A stretch of DNA of 64,000 bases from Chitinophaga silvisoli. GTDB lineage: Bacteria; Bacteroidota; Bacteroidia; Chitinophagales; Chitinophagaceae. Positions 9,685 to 15,915 of the stretch are shown piece after piece. Each line of letters begins with the position of its first letter. The first letter of the stretch is position 1. The DNA is taken from NCBI RefSeq assembly GCF_003412465.1, contig NZ_QTJV01000010.1, positions 62,001 to 126,000 of the forward strand. The letters run 5' to 3'. Made by a program: the position numbers and the translations under genes. Under the pieces are notes generated by a model that had not been told where the DNA came from, made no database searches, and worked only from the letters and a program-made list of their open reading frames with translations.

Positions 9685-9855
9685 TTACTTCGTTACAGAA
9701 GGAAGGCAGTTAGCAGAAGTCGTCGTATCAATTACGGATGTAAAATGGTTTTTACCACCATTCTTTGGGTTAAAAACGTTGTTATTAAACGTAGATACAG
9801 TAACCTTATTCAGGGTCAACGTCTTCTTTTGGGTGGGGTTGTTTGTCTGTTTCAT
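9685..9855 (-). CDS. Class I lanthipeptide precursor peptide (Bacteroidota type)
   Basis: A 56-residue peptide. It begins MKQTNNPTQ and continues KKTLTLNKVTVSTFN, close to the conserved KKLTLNKETI-type leader of Bacteroidota class I lanthipeptides. A Gly-Gly at residues 33-34 would be the processing site. The predicted 22-residue core (35-56) has six Thr, three Ser and one Cys (Cys50), with the ring-competent segment TTTSANC. A TAATTTTG -7 element lies 28 nt upstream and a terminator follows. The divergent neighbour encodes a LanC-like protein, and a C39-like protein follows that. No LanB dehydratase or exporter lies in the window, so those would have to be supplied from elsewhere. Confidence 0.82.
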   Translation of the reverse strand: MKQTNNPTQKKTLTLNKVTVSTFNNNVFNPKNGGKNHFTSVIDTTTSANCLPSVTK

Positions 9856-9883
9856 ATTTCACAATTATTAGGGATTACAATAA

Positions 9884-9891
9884 CAAAATTA
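9884..9891 (-). promoter_or_regulatory. -7 element of the lanthipeptide precursor
   Basis: TAATTTTG on the minus strand fits TAnnTTTG exactly, 28 nt before the precursor ATG. No good -33 TTG at the usual spacing. Confidence 0.5.
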
Positions 9892-9997
9892 GAGGGCAAC
9901 TGCGCAGGGAATCTACGCAGGACGTGGATTTCAAAAGATTTTTTCTATCGTAACCGCGTATACGGAAAACACAAAAAGGTAACCCCCAAAAAACACA

Positions 9998-10274
9998 AAT
10001 CCATCCATCCAAAACGCATATCCGTGTAAAAATTTAGTCTGATATAAACCAGAAAAACATAAAAAAAACTCCTGCGCAGATCACTACGCAAATAGAATCG
10101 ACTTGAAAAAAGCTCATTCGCAAATAGAATCCCATCAAGAGAACCAACTACGCAAATAGAACCGAATCCAAAAATCATCTACGCATATAGAATAGCACCC
10201 CCAAAAAATACTCCCCCTTATTATATTATATCACCCCCCCCCCAATCCGTCCATCCAAAACCCAAATCCGTGTA
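9998..10274. repeat. 31-bp direct repeats flanking an iterated array
   Basis: Copies at 9998-10028 and 10244-10274 share 28 of 31 positions and carry TCCATCCAAAAC and ATCCGTGTA. They bracket the 32-nt-period array at 10084-10193 in the spacer between the precursor and the LanC-like gene. The rest of the spacer is C-rich and A-rich low-complexity DNA without a convincing ORF. Confidence 0.75.
10084..10193. repeat. Four-unit array with about 32-nt period
   Basis: A 15-16 nt unit of the form CTACGCAAATAGAATC recurs at 10084, 10116, 10148 and 10179, separated by about 16 nt of unrelated sequence. Related CTGCGCAG/CTACGCAG pairs occur at 9900-9920 and 10072. It is noncoding in every frame tested by eye. 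It could be an operator array for the divergent precursor/LanC promoters; the function is unknown. Confidence 0.7.
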
Positions 10275-10303
10275 TCTTTTTTCCCCACCCCCCACATCCT
10301 TCC

Positions 10304-10311
10304 TAAGTTTG
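10304..10311 (+). promoter_or_regulatory. -7 element of the LanC-like gene
   Basis: TAAGTTTG fits TAnnTTTG and lies 16 nt before the ATG at 10328, implying a very short leader. Confidence 0.55.
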
Positions 10312-10327
10312 TTAAAAGCATTCAGGA

Positions 10328-11506
10328 ATGGTAAAGGAACCGGTAAAAGTGGAAAGCCTCCTCACTCAGCTACATCAGCTCATAGATCAGCATTCAGCTG
10401 ACAATGACTCACTGATGAGCGGCGGTAAGCTGGGCCTGATCGTATACTATCATTCCTTATGGCAAGGCTACAGGGACAATACCTATTTAGATAAGACTTA
10501 TGCGCTGCTGGACGAAGTATTGAATCACATGAACAAAGCTACGCTGGAACTCGAAGGACCTTCCCTCGCTACCGGCATCTGTGGCCTCACCAGCGTGATC
10601 AACCTCCTGTACAAAGATGGCCTCCTGGATATAGACATAGATGAGGAACTGGCCAGATATGACGACTATCTCTATCATCAGTCATTACAACTGATCAAAG
10701 AAGATAAACTGGATTATCTGCACGGTGCGTTTGGCATCATTAAATACTTTACTGACAGGCTGCCACAGTCCCAGACAGAGAACTATCTCAGGGATATTAT
10801 CCGTGCACTGTACGAAAAATGTGTAGTCACCAAACATGGCATCTGGTTCAGAAATATCTTCTTATTCGGCGATGGCCAGATCAACTTCAGTCTCACGCAG
10901 GGACAAGCAGGATTCCTATCCGTACTCACCGCCCTGCACGAAACTGAAATAGATCCTCACAAGACCGGATACCTGCTACAGCAAGGCATCCGCTTCGTTC
11001 GCCATCACCTGCGTGAAGTAGATCTGATAGGACAAGACTGGTCATTCTTCCCGCTCACTACCAGTGAAGCAGAAGATGAAAAAAAATATAACAACCGTCT
11101 CGGATGGTGTTATGGCGATCTCAATCAGGTCTCCCTTTTTTACAAAGCCTCCTTTGTATTACAAGACGAAAACCTGAAGCAAATGGCGGATCTCGTGGGC
11201 GGTAGCTCACTGATGCGCAAAACCAACGAAGCCACGCAGATCGATGACATTTACTTCTGTAATGGCACCGCCGGACTGGCTCAGTATTATTATTCGTTGT
11301 ACCGTTACAGTAATGAAGAAAGCTATCTCGAAGGATGGCACTACTGGATCAATGAAACAATAAAAAGACTGGAAGTTGTGCTGCACGAAGAAAGCTTCAA
11401 AGGTCGTGAAACCCGTATGCTGGAAGGCCTGCCGGGCGTAGCGCTGGTCCTGCTGGGCCACCTGATCAATGAAGAACTTCCATGGACAGATCTGCTGCTT
11501 TTATAA
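10328..11506 (+). CDS. LanC-like lanthionine synthetase with altered key residues
   Basis: Protein of 392 residues with the repeated helical layout of lanthionine cyclases: GGKLGLIVYYHSL near the start, GICGLTSVINLL, LDYLHGAFGIIKYF, GWCYGDLNQVSLFYKAS, FCNGTAGLAQYYYSLY and LEGLPGVALVLLGHL. LanC enzymes add Cys thiols to dehydrated Ser/Thr at a zinc site made of Cys, Cys and His. Here the first Cys (261) and second Cys (311) are present, but the His of the usual CHG is Asn312. The His of the usual SHGxxG active-site motif is Gln191 (SLTQGQAGF). The protein may thus be inactive, altered, or a binding partner. It faces away from the lanthipeptide precursor across a 472-bp spacer. Confidence 0.82.
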   Translation: MVKEPVKVESLLTQLHQLIDQHSADNDSLMSGGKLGLIVYYHSLWQGYRDNTYLDKTYALLDEVLNHMNKATLELEGPSLATGICGLTSVINLLYKDGLLDIDIDEELARYDDYLYHQSLQLIKEDKLDYLHGAFGIIKYFTDRLPQSQTENYLRDIIRALYEKCVVTKHGIWFRNIFLFGDGQINFSLTQGQAGFLSVLTALHETEIDPHKTGYLLQQGIRFVRHHLREVDLIGQDWSFFPLTTSEAEDEKKYNNRLGWCYGDLNQVSLFYKASFVLQDENLKQMADLVGGSSLMRKTNEATQIDDIYFCNGTAGLAQYYYSLYRYSNEESYLEGWHYWINETIKRLEVVLHEESFKGRETRMLEGLPGVALVLLGHLINEELPWTDLLLL

Positions 11507-11630
11507 ACACCTAAAACTAAAACCGAATGGAGACTATTTACGATTGCAGGTGCACGCACCTGTACAACCAAAAGAATAGCCGGCCTTTCATCATTGTTAG
11601 ATAATTACCCAATCACCTGCAAAAAGACTC

Positions 11631-12092
11631 ATGGATATGATTCAAACTTCAAATCCGCAGAGTAAAAAACATCCATTTCCCCATTGTAAACAACGGGGCA
11701 AAACAGACGACGGCCCTGCCTGTTTGCATATACTAAGTACGCATTTTGGAAAAAATTTTACACCTGAATATGTAAGATCCCTGTGGGCAACAGCCGAAAG
11801 TGGCAGCCCACTGCAGGATCTCGGTGATGCCGCCGGAAAAATAGGCTTTGGTACTTTGGGGGCAAAAGTTTCTTTGGCTGACCTGTTATCACTCGACCTG
11901 CTACCCTGCATTGGGTACTGGGATCAGCGCCGCTTCATTGTCGTGTATAAAATAAGGGGGGACAAAATTTATGTATCCGACCCCGCGGCTGGACTGATTA
12001 CTTTAGATAAATCAGATTTTCTGAGAGGATGGACCCAGGACGGCGAATATGGCATAATGCTGTACCTGGACCCCTCACCACCGGATTTTTAA
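11631..12092 (+). CDS. Stand-alone C39-like domain without catalytic Cys and His
   Basis: A 153-residue protein that matches the N-terminal C39 domain of peptidase-containing ABC exporters (double-Gly leader peptidases). The usual pattern is KQxDxxDCGPACL then HWxxxHFVVVYxI then DPAxG. Here the catalytic Cys position is Asp27 (KTDDGPACL) and the His position is Arg101 (WDQRRFIVVYKI). The Asp117 motif SDPA is kept, and the ORF stops at YLDPSPPDF, where the transporter part would begin. It is probably a catalytically dead C39-like domain or a decayed exporter fragment that may still bind leaders. It lies 124 nt after the LanC-like gene and is possibly co-transcribed with it. ATG codons occur at 11631 and 11637. 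Confidence 0.78.
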   Translation: MDMIQTSNPQSKKHPFPHCKQRGKTDDGPACLHILSTHFGKNFTPEYVRSLWATAESGSPLQDLGDAAGKIGFGTLGAKVSLADLLSLDLLPCIGYWDQRRFIVVYKIRGDKIYVSDPAAGLITLDKSDFLRGWTQDGEYGIMLYLDPSPPDF

Positions 12093-12094
12093 CA

Positions 12095-12150
12095 ATTGTC
12101 GTGTATCAAATAAGGGGGGACAAAATTTTTGGATCCAACCCACGGCTGGA
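12095..12150 (+). pseudogene. Tandem echo of the C39-like gene's 3' part
   Basis: The 56 nt here repeat 11937-11993 of the C39-like gene with one deleted base and a handful of substitutions, starting three bases after its stop. Translated in its own frame it gives IVVYQIRGDKIF, mirroring IVVYKIRGDKIY. It has no start codon or domain of its own and looks like a remnant of a duplicated copy. Confidence 0.75.
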
Positions 12151-12194
12151 TGAAAGCACATTAGTTAAATTAACCCCTATATGCTGTACGAAAA

Positions 12195-12225
12195 AAAGGC
12201 CCCTTCAATAAGGAGGGGCTTTTAT
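12195..12225 (+). terminator. Terminator of the LanC/C39-like unit
   Basis: GC-rich stem (12195-12206 with 12212-12223, two G-T pairs), AATAA loop and a TTTTA tail. Confidence 0.75.
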
Positions 12226-12297
12226 TAACCCCATTGTAATATATTTTTAACATCATAAATGGCACATTTGTGATATGCCTAAGTAAATGTTATCACG

Positions 12298-12359
12298 TAG
12301 TTTTGGCCTTATTATATTGATAACAGCCCTCCGCTTGCAAAAGTAAGGGCTGTTTTTTT
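12298..12359 (+). ncRNA. Possible short transcript: -7 element to terminator
   Basis: TAGTTTTG (12298-12305) fits the -7 consensus. About 16 nt further on, a 9-bp hairpin (12322-12330 with 12346-12353) ends in a run of seven T at 12359, before the M28 gene begins at 12386. This could be a transcript of roughly 50 nt, or a leader attenuator of the M28 gene. Very tentative. Confidence 0.25.
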
Positions 12360-12385
12360 GGGGTCTCATTATATATCATGTCTTA

Positions 12386-13312
12386 ATGAAGCGATTGTTA
12401 TTGTTGGTGTTCAGCACCTCTTGTTTTGTAAATGCCTTTGCGCAGGATTACCTGCCCTCTGAAGCCCGTATCCGTAGCACTGTCAACTACCTCGCCGCCG
12501 ATAAACTCAAAGGCCGTGGAACTGATGAAAAAGGCGGTAGAAAAGCAGCCGTTTGGGTCGCGAAACAGTTTAAAAAGTTAGGCCTGCAACCCGCAAATGG
12601 GAGCAGCTATTTCCAGGATTTTACCTTTGATCGCAAAGAGCATCATGATATTCCAGGCAGGAATGTAATTGGTTACCTGGATAACGGTGCCCCCCGTACG
12701 ATTATCATCGGTGCACACTACGATCATATCGGTACTGCACACCTGTTCGATGGCAAGTATCCCGAAGGCCAGATCCATAATGGTGCCGATGACAACGCCT
12801 CCGGTGTGGCCGGTTTACTGGAATTCATCCGCTACTTTGTAAAAAACGGACAGCAGGAACAATTCAATTTCCTGTTCATTGCCTTTGGCGGTGAAGAAAT
12901 GGGCCTGCAGGGTTCCAAATATTATGTAGCTCACCCCGTATTCCCGCTGGAAAAAGTACACTTCATGCTGAATATGGATATGATCGGCCGTTATAATGCA
13001 GAACGTGGTTTAGGGATCGGTGGCTATGCTACCGCAGATGAATGGCCAGAAGTATTCAAAGGCGCAGAACAGCCCGGCATCAAGTTCTTCACAGACGGAG
13101 CAGGGAAGGGGCCTTCTGACCACCACAACTTTTATATCAGTGGCGTTCCGGTGATCTTCCTGCATACAGGCCCGCACGACGACTACCACAAGCCAACTGA
13201 CGATGCTGATAAAGTGGAAGCAAAAGAAGAATCAGGTATCCTGAAACTGGCCATCCAGCTCATCAACAATGCCATGAAGTACAAAGAGCTGCATTACGTA
13301 GCTGATAAATAG
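12386..13312 (+). CDS. M28 family zinc aminopeptidase, exported
   Basis: Secreted metallo-aminopeptidase of 308 residues with a signal peptide (about 1-19, ends FAQ). All M28 di-zinc ligands can be seen: His in GAHYDHIG, bridging Asp in NGADDNASG, the catalytic and zinc Glu pair in GGEEMGLQG, Asp in MLNMDMIGR and the final His in PHDDYHKPTDD. It would release N-terminal amino acids from peptides in the periplasm or outside the cell. There is no PA domain insertion, so it is a compact member. It stands alone between terminators. Confidence 0.92.
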   Translation: MKRLLLLVFSTSCFVNAFAQDYLPSEARIRSTVNYLAADKLKGRGTDEKGGRKAAVWVAKQFKKLGLQPANGSSYFQDFTFDRKEHHDIPGRNVIGYLDNGAPRTIIIGAHYDHIGTAHLFDGKYPEGQIHNGADDNASGVAGLLEFIRYFVKNGQQEQFNFLFIAFGGEEMGLQGSKYYVAHPVFPLEKVHFMLNMDMIGRYNAERGLGIGGYATADEWPEVFKGAEQPGIKFFTDGAGKGPSDHHNFYISGVPVIFLHTGPHDDYHKPTDDADKVEAKEESGILKLAIQLINNAMKYKELHYVADK

Positions 13313-13316
13313 TCAA

Positions 13317-13352
13317 AAAAAAAGCTTTTGTCGCAGGACAAAAGCTTTTTTT
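13317..13352. terminator. Bidirectional terminator between M28 and PBP1A genes
   Basis: 16-bp perfect stem (13317-13332 with 13337-13352) with a GCAG loop and A/T runs at both ends, serving the convergent genes. Confidence 0.9.
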
Positions 13353-13356
13353 ATAC

Positions 13357-15723
13357 TTAGTTATTTTTCGGTGGCAACACCGCCTTCGGCGTAGGTTGCG
13401 GCTGTGAATTATTATCTTCTTTCGGTTTCTCCTTTGGTTTCTCCGCAGGTTTCGTTGGCTCTCCATAATCTCCCACATCAATATAATCTGAAGCCGCGCC
13501 ATTCCCCTGATCCTGCGCTTCCGCACCCGGAGGCAGATTAGAATCAGTATCCGTATAATTCTGGCTGTCTATCGCCGCCGGAATCGCAAACGTAGCATTC
13601 GGATCTATCTTCAGGGTAGGATCCGCATACAGTTTCTGGAAGAAATATGCCCAGATCGGTAAACCCGTATTTGCACCCTGACCATTGGCAGTTGTACTGA
13701 AATGCAGGAAGTTGTTCTCACAACCTACCCACGCACCCGCCAGCAGCTGAGGCGTAAAGCCCAAAAACCAACCATCAGTGTTATCGTTCGTTGTACCTGT
13801 CTTACCAGCTACCTGCCCTTTGATACCATAACGGAAACGCAGGCGGGCTGATGTACCTCCCGGACCAGTTACACCTTCCATCATTTTAGTCATCACATAA
13901 GACTCATTCTCACTGATCACCTCACGTTTCTCAGGAGCAGTCGTCTCCAGGATGTTACCGTTTCTATCTTCAATACGGGTAATATAAATTGGCTTGGTGA
14001 TGATACCGCGTGCTGCAAACATGGTATATGCCTGCAACATATCGTACAGCGGAATCTCAGGCGTACCCAAACAAATAGAAGGATAAGCAGGAATCTTTAC
14101 AGAAAAGCCCACTTTCTCATTCGCAAAGTCCGCTACTGCTGCCGGGCCTAACTGCTTGATCAGGTAAGCTGATACCAGGTTCAGTGACTTGGCCAGCGCA
14201 CCTGCCATAGAAATATTACCACCTACACTACCTTCTGAGTTGCGGCTCAGGGTCCAGTTATATTTAGGGAAGCTCACCGGTTCATTAGGCAAACTTGTAC
14301 CTGGCGACATACCGTTCATGATCGCATAGCAATACAGGAATGGTTTGAAGGTAGAACCTACCTGACGCTTGCTCTTCAATACGTGATCGTTCTTGAAATA
14401 GCGGAAATCCGGTCCACCTACCCATGCCTTTACCTCACCACTCTCAGGGTCCATCGCCATGAAACCAGCCTGCAGAATAGCACGCATATAGCGAATAGAG
14501 TCCATCGGAGTCATCACCGTATCAATCTCATTCAGATCTGGCTCAGTAAAGCTCCTCCAGGAGAATACCTTCATCTTGGTAGGGGTGTTGAATGACTTCT
14601 TAATCTCGTCTTCCGAAATTTCTGATGCCACCATGTTCTGGTAACGGTCTGATTCTTTCATATAACGCTCCAGGAAGTTCTCATGCCCTTTCCATGCACT
14701 GCCGGATTTAATATTTGACTGTTGTGCAAAGACTTTTTGCAGGTCTTTCAGGTGATGAGCCACCGCTTCTTCTGCATACAGCTGCATCCGTGGGTTGATG
14801 GTTGTATAAATCTTCAGACCGTCACGGTACAGGTTATATTCAGTCCCGTCAGATTTCTTATGCTCTTTACACCATTGTTTCAATTCATCTCTCAGTACCT
14901 CACGGAAATAAGGAGCAAGCCCTTTATTATGGTCAATTTTATTATAACGCAGTACGATCGGCGTGCTCTTCGCAGCAGTCGCCTCTGCACTGGTAATGAA
15001 CTTATTCTTCTCCATCAGTTCAATCACGGTATTACGGCGATTTTTGGCAGTAACCGGATTTCTGCGGGGATTATACAGGTTTGTACCCTTCAGCATCCCG
15101 ATCAGGGTAGCAGCTTCCTCGATGGACAGGTGACCTGCATCTTTGCTGAAGAAGGTGCGGGCACCATTTTCAATACCATATACGTTGTCCCCGAAAGGTA
15201 CCGTATTCAGGTAGAGGGTAATGATCTCTTCTTTTGTAAAGTTCCTCTCCAGTTTTACAGCAATCAGCCATTCCTGCATTTTCTGGAAGGCTCTTTTTAT
15301 TGTATTCTTCGAACGCTGTACATCGGCATTATCCGCCTGCAGGTTCAGTGCCAGCTGCTGAGTGATGGTGCTGGAACCTCTTTTTTTACCAATAGCCAGG
15401 TAAAAAGGAATCGCAATCGTACCCCAGGGATCAATACCCGAATGTTCGTAAAAGCGTACGTCTTCGGTAGCTACCAGTGCATTAATCACATTTTTGGAGA
15501 TTTCATCATAATCAGAACTCGATCTGTCTACCTGGTAATATTTGCCCAGAATAGTACCATCGTCCCCAATCACTTCAGAGGCAAGGGCCGCCCTGGGATT
15601 TTCCAGGGTCTCCATGGATGGCATGCTACCGATGATGCGGAAATTGATTAGCAATAAAAGCAAAATGAACACTCCCGTCAGCGACAACACAGTCAGCCAC
15701 AATATTTTAACTGATTTTTTCAT
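13357..15723 (-). CDS. Penicillin-binding protein 1A family (bifunctional)
   Basis: Class A PBP of 788 residues that polymerises and cross-links peptidoglycan. It has a single N-terminal membrane helix (about 7-28), a GT51 glycosyltransferase domain with EDVRFYEHSGID and RGSSTITQQLALNL, and a transpeptidase domain with Ser457 in the STFK motif, an SLN motif (AKSLNLVSAY) and KTGT at Lys641. The C-terminal tail after about residue 735 is low-complexity, rich in Pro, Lys, Glu and Gln. The ATG at 15723 is directly before the membrane anchor. Probably made with the upstream SprE/PorW gene only by read-through, since a hairpin separates them. Confidence 0.95.
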   Translation of the reverse strand: MKKSVKILWLTVLSLTGVFILLLLLINFRIIGSMPSMETLENPRAALASEVIGDDGTILGKYYQVDRSSSDYDEISKNVINALVATEDVRFYEHSGIDPWGTIAIPFYLAIGKKRGSSTITQQLALNLQADNADVQRSKNTIKRAFQKMQEWLIAVKLERNFTKEEIITLYLNTVPFGDNVYGIENGARTFFSKDAGHLSIEEAATLIGMLKGTNLYNPRRNPVTAKNRRNTVIELMEKNKFITSAEATAAKSTPIVLRYNKIDHNKGLAPYFREVLRDELKQWCKEHKKSDGTEYNLYRDGLKIYTTINPRMQLYAEEAVAHHLKDLQKVFAQQSNIKSGSAWKGHENFLERYMKESDRYQNMVASEISEDEIKKSFNTPTKMKVFSWRSFTEPDLNEIDTVMTPMDSIRYMRAILQAGFMAMDPESGEVKAWVGGPDFRYFKNDHVLKSKRQVGSTFKPFLYCYAIMNGMSPGTSLPNEPVSFPKYNWTLSRNSEGSVGGNISMAGALAKSLNLVSAYLIKQLGPAAVADFANEKVGFSVKIPAYPSICLGTPEIPLYDMLQAYTMFAARGIITKPIYITRIEDRNGNILETTAPEKREVISENESYVMTKMMEGVTGPGGTSARLRFRYGIKGQVAGKTGTTNDNTDGWFLGFTPQLLAGAWVGCENNFLHFSTTANGQGANTGLPIWAYFFQKLYADPTLKIDPNATFAIPAAIDSQNYTDTDSNLPPGAEAQDQGNGAASDYIDVGDYGEPTKPAEKPKEKPKEDNNSQPQPTPKAVLPPKNN

Positions 15724-15858
15724 ACAAGATTTTGAATTAAAAATGCGTCAGCCCGCATTGCTCGTCTCTAATAGCAATTTACGGGCCTTTTTTGCCGGAA
15801 TCAGGTGTAACAGCAAGACAAAACTATTAAAAATTTTTTTATTACTTCCCCCTTAGCA

Positions 15859-15889
15859 AAATCGCCTTTGCCTTAGGCAAAAGCGATTT
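15859..15889 (-). terminator. Hairpin between sprE/porW and PBP1A genes
   Basis: 14-nt arms (15859-15872 with 15876-15889) pair at 13 positions around a TTA loop. On the minus strand the stem ends in TTTT, just past the sprE stop. Confidence 0.55.
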
Positions 15890-15915
15890 CCCGGGTAGCA
15901 TTATATGTGTCCCTT

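Noticed and set aside
9620-10029. Overlapping plus-strand ORFs of 83 and 121 codons
   Set aside because: They are antisense to the lanthipeptide precursor and run into low-complexity spacer; they have no domain pattern, while the minus strand has a coherent leader, promoter and terminator.
9945-10178. Minus-strand 77-codon ORF across the repeat array
   Set aside because: The 32-nt repeat period shifts frame each unit, so the repeats are not coding, and the peptide has no recognisable features.
10084-10193. CRISPR-like repeat/spacer array
   Set aside because: Repeat units are only about 16 nt, degenerate, with 16-nt spacers, four copies and no cas genes.
11527-11604. 25-codon ORF between the LanC-like and C39-like genes as a second precursor
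   Set aside because: METIYDCRCTHLY onward has no lanthipeptide leader pattern or Gly-Gly, and few Ser/Thr; support is insufficient.
14722-15651. 309-codon plus-strand ORF inside the PBP1A gene
   Set aside because: Antisense shadow of a well-identified PBP with all motifs; no family resemblance of its own.
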